DNA from: Lachnospiraceae bacterium
GTDB taxonomy: Bacteria > Bacillota > Clostridia > Lachnospirales > Lachnospiraceae
Assembly: GCA_017427775.1 (NCBI GenBank)
Contig: JAFRSD010000005.1
Span: forward strand, 124,001 to 188,000
DNA length: 64,000 nt
Reading direction: 5' to 3'
Positions 27,354-36,546 of this stretch are shown one piece after another. Position 1 is the first letter of the stretch. Each line of letters begins with the position of its first letter. The notes under the pieces were generated by a model. That model searched no databases, had not been told where the DNA came from, and saw nothing but the letters and a program-made list of their open reading frames with translations. A program made the position numbers and the translations under genes.

Positions 27354-27383
27354 TTGACAAAGCTTTCTTTTCCCTGCAAAATA
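27354..27383 (+). promoter_or_regulatory. Promoter of anchored protein copy 2
   Basis: TTGACA at 27354-27359 begins right after the terminator; a -10 of AAAATA follows after 18 bases (CAAAAT at 17 is the alternative). Confidence 0.7.
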
Positions 27384-27431
27384 TAGTTATCTGGCAGGTT
27401 TTATTTCAGTGGGGAACGAGAGGAGAACGAA

Positions 27432-28001
27432 ATGAACGAACGAAGAAACCGGGGCGAGACCAACGTTTTCGTCGTTGTCCTGATCATCGCCGGACTTGCT
27501 GCAGCGGCCGTATTCATTGCGATGCTGTTAAAGAATTCCAAGTACAGCGAAGGGGCCTACGACGGCAATACCTATACCAACCGATGGGCAGATATTAAAG
27601 TATCTCTTCCCTCCGATTACAAGATCGATCACGAGAAGAATACGGATTCACAGACATCCCGTTATTTTACAAACCCCGCCGGAACCGAAATCTTCGGTAT
27701 CTGCACCATGAAAGGCGACACTTCCGTTGATCAGGGACTGGACACCATCCGTAATACCGTAATATCCGGTCTGTCCGGCACTGCCTACGGGTACGGCCTG
27801 ATAGCGGATGATGTCAGGGACGAGACGATCGCCGGCCGGGAGTACCGCTGCCTTCCGATGCAGGTCGGAGATGAAAATGTCACGATGTTCATCAATTTTT
27901 ATGCCTGCAGGATCAATAAGAACGGCGTTATGCTTTTCTGCATCGCCGGAATGTCGGGAGACGATATCAGCCGTATGCTGAACTATATTTCGAAACGATA
28001 A
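27432..28001 (+). CDS. Membrane-anchored protein of unknown function, copy 2
   Basis: 189 residues, same plan as its neighbour: short basic tail, TM at about 12-34, outer domain starting NTYTNRWADIKVSLPSDY. The pair came from tandem duplication but each keeps its own promoter and terminator, so they may be expressed under different conditions. No catalytic motif is visible. Confidence 0.85.
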   Translation: MNERRNRGETNVFVVVLIIAGLAAAAVFIAMLLKNSKYSEGAYDGNTYTNRWADIKVSLPSDYKIDHEKNTDSQTSRYFTNPAGTEIFGICTMKGDTSVDQGLDTIRNTVISGLSGTAYGYGLIADDVRDETIAGREYRCLPMQVGDENVTMFINFYACRINKNGVMLFCIAGMSGDDISRMLNYISKR

Positions 28002-28020
28002 GCATTTTCATTCCGAAAAG

Positions 28021-28057
28021 AATCCCTCCGTATGCCGAAAGACATCCGGAGGGATTT
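28021..28057 (+). terminator. Terminator of anchored protein copy 2
   Basis: Stem AATCCCTCCG/CGGAGGGATT with TTTTATT after it on the plus strand. On the minus strand it could also stop the converging ABC operon, though the T run there is poorer. Confidence 0.85.
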
Positions 28058-28078
28058 TATTATGTCCTTTTCCGTTTT

Positions 28079-29233
28079 CTATGCTCTCCTTGCACCGAGC
28101 AGTTCCATCGCGGCCGCAACAAGCGTCACAACCCCGGCCGATGCCGCGAGCGCCCATGCAGGCGTCCCGTTATATGCCTGCAGATAATAGTCAGGCGGCA
28201 GTATCTTTCGTAAGTATACAACAACCGGAACGGTCTTCTTCAAGTCCAGGATGATCGGACAGCAGAGATAGCTGGCAATGGCGAAGATCGGGATGACCGC
28301 GCAGATCGCGTTGACCGACGGAACGATCATTCGTATCATTTCACACACGCCCGTGACGAATATGCAGTACAGAAGCATCAGTCCGATCTCCGCAAAGACA
28401 TTGATGCTGAGCCCGGCGATCAGAATGCAGACGAGCCCGACGGTGCCCGCAAGGAGCGTCGGAAGCAGCAGTGATCCGTAATTGATCACCGGCCGCTTTT
28501 CATAGCTCATGACTTTGAAACGTCCTTCGGCGTTGTCCTGGAACCAGAAGACAAGTCCCGCAAAACCTGCCAGCATGACGAAAAGAGCAACCGTTCCGCG
28601 AATAGGCTTTGTAAGGTAATTCTCCTCGAGAACCTCTTTCGCTTCGATCTCCTCATTTGTATAAAAATCCCTGTAGTGAAGCTCTATGACATCTCCGCGC
28701 TCGTCCTGCTTGCTCAGGTTCTCACGGATAAATGCGCGCAGCTCCGTCTCGTTAAACTCGATTCCGCTCCGGTTCACCAGATAATCCGCTAAAAGATCTT
28801 CGGACATCTGTTCGAACAGCTCGACGGTCACGATCTCATTAACAAAAGCCGCGAACTGGCTCGTATCGGAAACGACCATCTTAATCGCGCCGCTCCAGTT
28901 CTGTTTGAGAAGCCGCTGGTTCAGGTCTTTCGGGAATACATATCCGGCTTCGGCTCTTCCCGCGATAACGTCGCTGTAGAGGTCCTCCTCGGTTGGCGCA
29001 AGATAAAACACCGCCGTCGAATCATCCTTCACAAGCCCTTCCGCAACCGCCCACGTAAAGGAATCGCTTCCTTCCGGAACATAGAGGCACGCGCGAAGCG
29101 TCCCGCTGTCCTGGCGGATAATAAACCGGTACATGATCAGAATGACCGGAAGAAGAACAAGAATAATGACAAAGGACGGCTTCTTCATCAATCGTTTGGT
29201 CATCAAAAGAAGCCACATACCCATCCGCTTCAT
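28079..29233 (-). CDS. ABC-2 type transporter permease
   Basis: 384 residues from ATG 29233 (GAGGAGGT upstream, ATGA overlap with the previous gene). N-terminal TM (about 16-36), an outer domain to about 195, then six helices. It is the last gene of an exporter operon with 29230, 30506 and 32094. Confidence 0.87.
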   Translation of the reverse strand: MKRMGMWLLLMTKRLMKKPSFVIILVLLPVILIMYRFIIRQDSGTLRACLYVPEGSDSFTWAVAEGLVKDDSTAVFYLAPTEEDLYSDVIAGRAEAGYVFPKDLNQRLLKQNWSGAIKMVVSDTSQFAAFVNEIVTVELFEQMSEDLLADYLVNRSGIEFNETELRAFIRENLSKQDERGDVIELHYRDFYTNEEIEAKEVLEENYLTKPIRGTVALFVMLAGFAGLVFWFQDNAEGRFKVMSYEKRPVINYGSLLLPTLLAGTVGLVCILIAGLSINVFAEIGLMLLYCIFVTGVCEMIRMIVPSVNAICAVIPIFAIASYLCCPIILDLKKTVPVVVYLRKILPPDYYLQAYNGTPAWALAASAGVVTLVAAAMELLGARRA

Positions 29234-30480
29234 TCTGCCCACCTCCTCTTCTTACAGGAGATGTAAACCGCTGCCGCAACAATGGCCGCAGCTTCTAAAA
29301 GAACCACGCCGAGAAGCTTAAAGTCCACCGCATGCGTCATTCCGTTTTTCATGACGTTCAGCATGCGCGCGGTCGGCAGATACGCTCCGAGCACACGGAT
29401 CTTGGCGGGCAGGAATGCAGCCGGAGCCAGCAGTCCGGACGCATAGCCCATCACCATGACAAGAATAAACAGCAGAAGGATTCCGCCGATCTGGTTGGCC
29501 GCGAACGAGTAGACAAATACAACGATGGCCGCCGCCGGCAGAAGCACCGGAAGTCCCGCAAGGAACCAGTATCCGAGCTCCTCATATCCGGACAGATCAA
29601 GAAGATTCCGGAAACTCTCCGGATGCACCGCGAACCATGTAAGGAAGCCGCAGAACATAAACACATACAATATGGCGAACAGGCTCAGCACGGCAAGATA
29701 ACGGATCAGAAGAAGCTTGGCCGTTCCGATGCGGTGCAGGGCAAGCTGCTTTTCAAATGCGATCGGATCGCCCTTTAACAGCGGTCCGCAGCTGATTCCG
29801 CCGAGCAGCAGAAGAAGCACGATCGCCGCACAGACATAATACTGGACCACCGTCTGGTTTCCGGTTCCGGATGCGGAATCCTTGGAATAGAAATCCTCAC
29901 GGGCCATAAAATAATCAAAGTACAGGTTCTGCACATCATATTCCACACGACCGATATCATATTCCGTAGCGTCCTCCGCAACGGAAGCCGCCGCTATCGC
30001 CGTGTAGATGCCTGCCTCGGTACGTCCGAGCAGTCCGCCGGCGATCTGCGCGATGCCTGCGATCAGACGGTTACTGAACCCGTCAATCTTCGGCAGGTAC
30101 ATCTGCGCCTGAAGGTCTTCTTTACCGCTTAAGGAATTCCCGACGAAATGATCCGGAAACAGAACGACACCGGAATACTTGCCGCTTTCAAGGCCCTTCA
30201 TGGCATCTTCTTCGTCGGTTTCGATAAATGTGCACAGAGCGCTGACACTCGTGGAGGATTCAAGCACATCCATGCCGAACGTGCGCAGGAAGTCGTTGTC
30301 ATTCATGACAAGCGCGACATCCATATCCTGCTCGGCTACGTTCCGGTCGGTCGCCAGGGCGCAGAAAGCCACTACCGCGCCGATCAGGGCAGTCAGAAGC
30401 ACTACCCCGAGTATGTACTGCGGCAGAATCTTGAGCGTTCGCTTTTCTTCCATGCGGATCAGCGTCCCGGTCAGTTTCAT
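29230..30480 (-). CDS. ABC-2 type transporter permease
   Basis: 416 residues with the same plan as its neighbour: TM at about 22-44, an outer domain of ~180 residues and a C-terminal helical bundle. Two different permeases in one operon suggest a heterodimeric exporter. GGGAGAG precedes the ATG. Confidence 0.87.
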   Translation of the reverse strand: MKLTGTLIRMEEKRTLKILPQYILGVVLLTALIGAVVAFCALATDRNVAEQDMDVALVMNDNDFLRTFGMDVLESSTSVSALCTFIETDEEDAMKGLESGKYSGVVLFPDHFVGNSLSGKEDLQAQMYLPKIDGFSNRLIAGIAQIAGGLLGRTEAGIYTAIAAASVAEDATEYDIGRVEYDVQNLYFDYFMAREDFYSKDSASGTGNQTVVQYYVCAAIVLLLLLGGISCGPLLKGDPIAFEKQLALHRIGTAKLLLIRYLAVLSLFAILYVFMFCGFLTWFAVHPESFRNLLDLSGYEELGYWFLAGLPVLLPAAAIVVFVYSFAANQIGGILLLFILVMVMGYASGLLAPAAFLPAKIRVLGAYLPTARMLNVMKNGMTHAVDFKLLGVVLLEAAAIVAAAVYISCKKRRWAE

Positions 30481-30505
30481 CGTTTCTCTCCCATTCGGAA
30501 ACCTG

Positions 30506-32083
30506 TCATAACAGATCCGACAGATAATTCAGGTATTGTTCCACGCTCTCCTTGATCTCTTCGTAAAGAGCGTTCCATTCTTCTCCGTTCATCCGGATCA
30601 GATCCCGGACTTTGGCGGGTTTCGAAGCCGAGAAAGAATCCTGCTTCGGCGCAACCATAAACTTCCATGTCAGATTAAAGGTTGTTCCGGTGTAGGTATC
30701 CCAAATCTTCAGTTTCCGGAAATTCATCTCATATTCGTCGTCCGGCGTAACCTTTGCCTCAGCCTCCAGACCGCCTACCATGGAACCGTCCATAAATGTT
30801 TTCGCATTGATCGTAAGGATCTCGTCGTCCGGCGTATAGTTGCTCTGGATCGTAATCCCGTAGGAATTCTCGCCGATCGTGAGTCCGCCGTCCCACTGGG
30901 AACGTAGACCGTAAGCATTCTTCGCCGAATTCTTCGTAACGGCAACCGCTACCGCCTTCTCGCCCACGATGGTATTGAGCGTCAGCGTAAAATGATCCTG
31001 CGGATCATCCGTCCCGCTCGCCTCGTATTGTAACGTAAGCGGCACAACCCGTCCGAGAACGGACAGATCGGTGGTAAACTCCGCGGAGATCAGTTCTCCG
31101 CGTCTTGTTATATATAATTTCGCCTCAATGGTCTCCGAACCCGGAACGACATCGAAGTCTTCCTTCTTCAATCCGGTTATTGCACGGATTCGCTTGCATA
31201 TCTCTTCGGCGTCAAATGTACCGATATACCCATAGCATAACAGGTATTCGCCGCCCACATGGAATTTCTCCTGTACACGGCGGCCCGACGCGTTCTTCGC
31301 CTCCTCAAAATGAATCTTCGAAAGAAGCGTGTCGATGGCGGCGTCGTATCCCTCGCCGAAATACTTTAACGGCGAATTACCGTCAACGAAGAGCGACACA
31401 AGGCCTGCGATCCGGTATTTTTCTATGAATTTGCGGATTGACTCCTTTGTCTCCCCGCGGCTCTCTTCATCCAAAAGATTCCAGCCGGCGTTGTCATACC
31501 AGCCGTCCAGAAGTTCGCGGTAAGAGAAGCCGACGCCTCCGTCCAGAAGACGCGGTGCCGTCACGGTCATTCTCTCACTGTTTCCGAACAGTCTGAGTAT
31601 CGTGATCTGAAGGGTAGAGAGCGCGATTCCGATCCGCGCCTGAAATCCCTCGTCCTTCTTCGATTCCACGCCGACGGAAAGACCGATTCCTCTCGGTACA
31701 TCCTCCGGCTCCCATCCGAGCTTCCCGATGAGCTCGTATACGCCGGTTCCTGCCGGTGCCTCAAGCGACTGGATGTTTACAAAGGTGCTGACGGAAAAGT
31801 TGCGGCTCTCGAACATTTTCCAAAGCGTATCCAGTTTCAGTGCCTTCATCATCGGATCTCCGCCTCCGAAGCTGTCCGTAACGGCATCCTTCAGCGCCGC
31901 ACGGCAGAACGGTTCGGGTTCCTTCGGGCGGAAGGCGATGATCAGAACGATCACGGCTACAATGACAAGAAGCCCCGCCGGAATGATCCAATAAAGCGGG
32001 GTTGTATGTTTCTTCTTTAATTGTCCTTCGTATACGGCCCGTCCGTTCTCATCAAAGGGCGGCCGCGGGACAAATTCCTGCAT
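30506..32083 (-). CDS. Membrane-anchored protein encoded inside the ABC exporter operon
   Basis: 525 residues, start preceded by AAAGGAGC. A cytoplasmic tail PRPPFDENGRAVYEGQLKKK, one TM (about 28-50) and a ~470-residue extracytoplasmic region without cysteines or catalytic motifs that I can recognise. Repeated beta-strand patterns and YEASGT-like segments recall lipoprotein-type substrate carriers (DUF6583-like), but this is a guess. Its place between ATPase and permeases makes it likely to be an exporter accessory subunit. Confidence 0.78.
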   Translation of the reverse strand: MQEFVPRPPFDENGRAVYEGQLKKKHTTPLYWIIPAGLLVIVAVIVLIIAFRPKEPEPFCRAALKDAVTDSFGGGDPMMKALKLDTLWKMFESRNFSVSTFVNIQSLEAPAGTGVYELIGKLGWEPEDVPRGIGLSVGVESKKDEGFQARIGIALSTLQITILRLFGNSERMTVTAPRLLDGGVGFSYRELLDGWYDNAGWNLLDEESRGETKESIRKFIEKYRIAGLVSLFVDGNSPLKYFGEGYDAAIDTLLSKIHFEEAKNASGRRVQEKFHVGGEYLLCYGYIGTFDAEEICKRIRAITGLKKEDFDVVPGSETIEAKLYITRRGELISAEFTTDLSVLGRVVPLTLQYEASGTDDPQDHFTLTLNTIVGEKAVAVAVTKNSAKNAYGLRSQWDGGLTIGENSYGITIQSNYTPDDEILTINAKTFMDGSMVGGLEAEAKVTPDDEYEMNFRKLKIWDTYTGTTFNLTWKFMVAPKQDSFSASKPAKVRDLIRMNGEEWNALYEEIKESVEQYLNYLSDLL

Positions 32084-32093
32084 GTTCGCTCCT

Positions 32094-32768
32094 TTACATG
32101 ATCTTCTGAAGCAGAGCGTCTCCGCGAAGGGACGGATCCTCTTCCACGAGCACTCCCTGTCTCATGATCAGGATACGGTCGCACAGATCAAGCTCCTGCT
32201 CGTCGTGCGTCGTGATCAAAATGATACCGTTCCGTTTCTTGTATTCCGCCATATAGTTACGGATGCTTGCCTTACATAAAAGGTCCAGCGCCGCACTCGG
32301 CTCGTCCATGATCAATACCGGCGGATCCATCGCCACGGAGCAGCCGATACTGAGTCTTTTCTTCATACCGCCGGACATATTGGACACCTTGACGTTGATA
32401 AAATCGCCGATTCCGAGCATCGCAAGAACGCCCTTCTCGAGCTCGGTATCCATATCATACGGGCTGTCGCAGTACCAGAGACGCAGATTATCCCGCGCGG
32501 TCAGCTCGGGAATCAGCGGGTTCTCCTGCGGCACATAGCCGATGATCCGCTCCCGTTCCTTCGATTCGCGGAACATATTATGCCCGAATGCCCGGAAATC
32601 ACCGCCGTCAGGGCGCAATGTTCCCGCCAGGATCGACAGTAACGTCGACTTTCCGCAGCCGTTCGCACCGGCGATTGCCACGCATTCGCCCTGCTTTGCC
32701 GTGAAACAGATATCCTTCAGGACTTCTTTCTTTCCGTATCGCTTTGCAATATGTTCGACTTCAATCAT
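32094..32768 (-). CDS. ABC transporter ATP-binding protein
   Basis: 224 residues: Walker A GANGCGKSTLLSIL, signature NMSGGMKKRLSIG, Walker B VLIMDEPSAALD, His switch ITTHDEQEL. CcmA-like exporter ATPase serving the two permeases downstream. It starts eight bases after the small peptide gene. Confidence 0.95.
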   Translation of the reverse strand: MIEVEHIAKRYGKKEVLKDICFTAKQGECVAIAGANGCGKSTLLSILAGTLRPDGGDFRAFGHNMFRESKERERIIGYVPQENPLIPELTARDNLRLWYCDSPYDMDTELEKGVLAMLGIGDFINVKVSNMSGGMKKRLSIGCSVAMDPPVLIMDEPSAALDLLCKASIRNYMAEYKKRNGIILITTHDEQELDLCDRILIMRQGVLVEEDPSLRGDALLQKIM

Positions 32769-32776
32769 TGTTTATC

Positions 32777-32884
32777 CTATCTTGCTACCATAGAAGCAAA
32801 AAGAGCAACGATCATGGCTACGGCAAGCAGAATGCCGATCACGCGTACGATCATTACCTGATTCTTTTTGTTAAAGAAATTCAT
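32777..32884 (-). CDS. Small single-pass membrane protein (35 residues)
   Basis: From ATG 32884, with GGAGG seven bases upstream: MNFFNKKNQVMIVRVIGILL followed by more hydrophobic residues. The basic N-terminus plus one TM resembles the DUF4044-type small proteins that Lachnospiraceae often encode. It is the first gene of the ABC operon. Confidence 0.72.
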   Translation of the reverse strand: MNFFNKKNQVMIVRVIGILLAVAMIVALFASMVAR

Positions 32885-33007
32885 GAGAAACCTCCGTTTC
32901 CGAAAATATCCTATGCCGGCCCTCCGGTTCCCGGCCGAAGCAACAGGCACCATTTCTATTGTAATCGATTCCGGCCGTGAATGCAACACATTCTCCCTAT
33001 ACGGGCT

Positions 33008-35131
33008 TTACTGCAGATCGACCTCATCGTTTTTCAGGTTCTTAAATATCACGCCGCTTTCCGCGGAGAGGCGCACGGTGAACATCCCGTCCTTCGGGAA
33101 AATGATGACCGCGTCGGGCCAGTATCCCGCCCTGTCGGTTTTCATGATGCGGACCAGTTTATGATCGTCCGAGAACCCGCATTTCCATACCGGAATCTCG
33201 ACTTCACGGTCCTCGGGATTATTGTTTATCACGATGACAAATGCGGACTCCGCGTCAAACCTGCTGTAGCAGAGCACGCCCGGCTCCGTCTTAAGCATCA
33301 TCAGCGATCCGTTTCGAAGTGCCGGATAGATCTTATGGATCCGGATCATCTCCTTATGGAAGCCTAACATTTCCCCGTCTTCATGTCCCCACGGGTATGT
33401 GCGGCGGTTATCCGGATCGGTCCAGCCGACCTGTCCTGCCTCGTCGCCATAGTAAACGGTCGGTGCTCCCGGCCACGTCATCTGCATCAGAACCGCCTCG
33501 CGCATGACGGGACGGCTTACGCCTTCCCCTGCCGCTTCGGGACCCGATACGGCGGTCCTTCCGACCGTACGGTTGGTTCTCGTCAGGAAGCGCGAATGGT
33601 CATGGTTTGACAGTTCGTTCATGGCCGTATAAAGCGAGCCGCTCTCGAACTTGCGCATATTCCGGTTCATGGTTTCGACAAATGCGATATCATTGTTCAG
33701 CAATTCCTCGGAATAGGCGTCGCTGTGCTTTTCCATTCCGGTTAAAAACCAGGTTACCGGCTCCATGAACGCATCGTAGTTCATGACGGTGTCCCATTCG
33801 TCTCCGCGAAGCCATGCTTCCGGATCTCCGTAGTGCTCGGCGAGGATGATCGCGTCGCGGTTGGCGGCTTTCACATGCCGGCGGAATTCCTTCCAGAACC
33901 GGTGGTTAAACTCCGGGCTGTGCCCGAGATCCGCCCCGACATCGAGACGCCATCCGTCGATTCCGTACGGCTCCGATACCCATTTGCGCGCGATCCGCAG
34001 GATCTCGTCGCACAACTCGGGTGACTTCTCGTAATTGAGTTTCGGAAGCGTCGCGTGTCCCCACCAGCCTTCATAGGTTCCATTTTCCGGCCAAGCGTCC
34101 TCGCGGAACGAGAAATAATCCCGGTACGGGCTGTCCGCGGACTGATAGGCTCCCGGCGCAAAACCGGGCGCGTCTTTATAGATTCCTTCACGGTCGAGCC
34201 ATTTGTTGAACGATCCGCAATGGTTAAACACACCGTCCAGGATGATCTTCATCCCGCGCTTATGGATTTCCTTCACGAAATCCGCGAAGAAGGCGTTACT
34301 TGCCTTCAGGTTCTCCGGGTCGGTCACACGCGCGATGTAGCGGTACGCGTGACGGTTATCGGTGTCTCCCTCGGGAAGCACCCTGGAATCGTCATTTACG
34401 ATCACACCGTAATGCGGATCCACATGATCATAATCCTGAATATCATATTTATGGTTCGAAGGCGAAACGAAGATCGGGTTCAGGTACAATACCTCCACGC
34501 CGAGCTCCTGAAGATAATCGAGTTTCTTCAGGATTCCCTTCAGATCGCCGCCGTAGAAAAGGCCGACGTCGCTTGCCTCGGGATAACGGTTCCAGTCGCT
34601 GACGCGTCCCACGTAATCGTCAATATAATAGTACTCGCGGTCAGTCACGGAATTCTCGATATCGAAACCGGCAAAGCGGTCCACGAAAATCTGATACATG
34701 ACCGCGCCCTTTGCCCAGTCCGGGGTATGAAAACCGGGGGTGAAGCGGAACTCCGCACTATCAAAAGCGTTCTTCGTGCCGGCTTCGGCTTCCTCTTTCG
34801 CGGAACCCTCTCCGTCCGCACCGGCCTCGGAAAGGCCGTCACGGTCATAACGGTACAGTCCGTACGGCGTCTCCACGAGAAAATGATAGGCTACCCGCTC
34901 CGTTCCGACGAGAATCTCCGCTTCATGGAGCGTAAAAAGAATATGTGTAATCGTCCGTTTCATCGGAATCCGGCGTCCGTCCGTCACGACGTAAGCGCGA
35001 AAGCCCTCCGTGTTCGGCATCCGGAGTCTTATCTTTACCAGACTGTTGCAGTCCGGTTCGGAAGGGCTCCGGAACAATTCGGTTCCGTCGCTGAAGAACG
35101 CTTCCTGCCAGGGATGTTCCGTAATACTCAT
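33008..35131 (-). CDS. Glycoside hydrolase family 13 alpha-glucosidase/neopullulanase-like
   Basis: 707 residues. N-terminal beta domain (about 1-135), then the GH13 barrel starting WAKGAVMYQIFVDRF. Conserved regions: LDGVFNHCG, nucleophile Asp in GWRLDVGAD, acid/base Glu in ILAEHYGDP and the transition-state Asp in LSNHDHSRF; a beta C-domain at the end. It should cleave alpha-1,4 or alpha-1,6 glucans or maltodextrins. No signal peptide, so cytoplasmic. The ribosome site is weak and lies after a stem-loop at 35142. Confidence 0.92.
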   Translation of the reverse strand: MSITEHPWQEAFFSDGTELFRSPSEPDCNSLVKIRLRMPNTEGFRAYVVTDGRRIPMKRTITHILFTLHEAEILVGTERVAYHFLVETPYGLYRYDRDGLSEAGADGEGSAKEEAEAGTKNAFDSAEFRFTPGFHTPDWAKGAVMYQIFVDRFAGFDIENSVTDREYYYIDDYVGRVSDWNRYPEASDVGLFYGGDLKGILKKLDYLQELGVEVLYLNPIFVSPSNHKYDIQDYDHVDPHYGVIVNDDSRVLPEGDTDNRHAYRYIARVTDPENLKASNAFFADFVKEIHKRGMKIILDGVFNHCGSFNKWLDREGIYKDAPGFAPGAYQSADSPYRDYFSFREDAWPENGTYEGWWGHATLPKLNYEKSPELCDEILRIARKWVSEPYGIDGWRLDVGADLGHSPEFNHRFWKEFRRHVKAANRDAIILAEHYGDPEAWLRGDEWDTVMNYDAFMEPVTWFLTGMEKHSDAYSEELLNNDIAFVETMNRNMRKFESGSLYTAMNELSNHDHSRFLTRTNRTVGRTAVSGPEAAGEGVSRPVMREAVLMQMTWPGAPTVYYGDEAGQVGWTDPDNRRTYPWGHEDGEMLGFHKEMIRIHKIYPALRNGSLMMLKTEPGVLCYSRFDAESAFVIVINNNPEDREVEIPVWKCGFSDDHKLVRIMKTDRAGYWPDAVIIFPKDGMFTVRLSAESGVIFKNLKNDEVDLQ

Positions 35132-35141
35132 AGATCTCTGC

Positions 35142-35160
35142 CCGGTTCTTTAAGAACCGG
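35142..35160 (-). promoter_or_regulatory. Stem-loop between hydF and the GH13 gene
   Basis: A near-perfect inverted repeat, CCGGTTCTT/AAGAACCGG, ends about 11 bases before the GH13 start codon. There is no T run, so it is more likely a processing or translation-control hairpin than a terminator. Confidence 0.5.
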
Positions 35161-35227
35161 TCCTTCCTTACTATCCGTTTCGGGCAAATGGCCCTACGAA
35201 GCATTTTATCTGTTATCGAAAGGATTG

Positions 35228-36448
35228 TCAAACGGAAAAGACGGAAAGACTTCTTTGCAGAATACCGTGCATATGCGCGATTGCCACACCGTAATTGACG
35301 ACCGGTATCCCGGCTTCAGTTGCCGCTTCGATGCGGCGCTTCATCTCCCGTTCGGGCAGCATACACCCTCCGCAATGGATAACCAGTGCAAAGCGGCTCA
35401 GGTCGTCCGGCCAGTCTGTTCCCGAAACCGTTTCAATTACAGTATCCAGACCGGTATGCTTCTTAAGCCACCCCGGAATCTTAACCGTTCCGATATCGCC
35501 GCACTGCCTGTGGTGCGTGCAGCCTTCCGCGACCAGTACGCGGTCACCCTTCTTCAGCCGGTCAATCGCCTCCGCGCCTTCAATCAGCGTTCCGAGATTG
35601 CCCTTATAGCGGGCGAAAAGGATGGAGAACGAAGTAAGCGTAATATCCGCGGGAAGAACCGCATTTACCTTGCCAAACGCCTGCGAATCCGTAATGACAA
35701 GAGACGGCGGATTGCGTAATGATCCGATCGTGTCAGCAAGTTCTTCGGGCTGGCAGACCAATGCCCGGCAATGGTCGTCGAGCAGTTCCCTGAGTACCAT
35801 TTGCTGTGGCAGGATCAGACGGCCTTTCGGGGCGGATTCATCGATCGGAACGACAAGAACGACCGTGCTCCCCTGCGGGATCAGGTCGGTTACGATCCGT
35901 CTCCTCTCTGAAAGGCGCGGCGCAAAGGAACCGAGCAGTTCCTTCAATTCGTGAATTCCCTCGCCGGTTGCGGAGCTCGTAAAGAGAACGGCGGGCTTAG
36001 GCGCCCGTATGCCGTCAGCCGCCTTAAGGAGTGCCGAACGATTCTCCTTTTCAAGCAGATCCGCTTTCGTAAACGTGAGCGCTGTCGGCACGTTCCGCTT
36101 TTGAAAGATCGAAAGCAGTTCCCTGTCTTGTTCCGAAAGGCCTGCGGTGCCGTCGACAGTAAGAACGGCGATGTCTGCTTCCGCAAGAATCCGGTTCGTT
36201 CGCGCTACACGCAGCTCACCGAGCGTACCCTCGTCATCGATTCCCGGCGTGTCGATCATCAGAACCGGTCCGAGCGGCAGCAGCTCCATGGCTTTTCGCA
36301 CCGGGTCGGTCGTCGTGCCCGGCACATCTGAAACAATACTGATATCCTGTCCCGTAACCGCGTTCACAAGCGACGATTTGCCTGCGTTACGCTTTCCGAA
36401 CCATGCGATATGGATCCGTTCCGCCGATACGGTTTCCTGTAAGCTCAT
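35228..36448 (-). CDS. hydF: [FeFe] hydrogenase H-cluster maturation GTPase HydF
   Basis: 406 residues. N-terminal GTPase: G1 GKRNAGKSSLVNAV, G3 DTPGID, G4 TKAD. C-terminal Fe-S ligands: Cys and His in EGCTHHR and the HCGGC motif near residue 355. HydF is the scaffold on which the 2Fe subcluster is assembled before transfer to the hydrogenase. It is third in hydE-hydG-hydF order. Full length. Confidence 0.97.
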   Translation of the reverse strand: MSLQETVSAERIHIAWFGKRNAGKSSLVNAVTGQDISIVSDVPGTTTDPVRKAMELLPLGPVLMIDTPGIDDEGTLGELRVARTNRILAEADIAVLTVDGTAGLSEQDRELLSIFQKRNVPTALTFTKADLLEKENRSALLKAADGIRAPKPAVLFTSSATGEGIHELKELLGSFAPRLSERRRIVTDLIPQGSTVVLVVPIDESAPKGRLILPQQMVLRELLDDHCRALVCQPEELADTIGSLRNPPSLVITDSQAFGKVNAVLPADITLTSFSILFARYKGNLGTLIEGAEAIDRLKKGDRVLVAEGCTHHRQCGDIGTVKIPGWLKKHTGLDTVIETVSGTDWPDDLSRFALVIHCGGCMLPEREMKRRIEAATEAGIPVVNYGVAIAHMHGILQRSLSVFSV

Positions 36449-36469
36449 AGTGTTCCTCCGTATCCGGAA

Positions 36470-36494
36470 AGCGGAGAGTCTGTGGCTCTCCGCT
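36470..36494 (-). promoter_or_regulatory. Stem-loop between hydG and hydF
   Basis: Perfect nine-base inverted repeat AGCGGAGAG/CTCTCCGCT with a seven-base loop; only TTT follows on the minus strand, so it is a weak attenuator or processing site. Confidence 0.55.
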
Positions 36495-36546
36495 CCCGTA
36501 ATTCTATTCGTGTCTCGGAACCCGGTTAATTCCCCGGTCCCGCCTT

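Noticed and set aside
34055-35719. Plus-strand frame of 554 codons opposite GH13 and hydF
   Set aside because: It spans two real minus-strand genes and lacks any domain.
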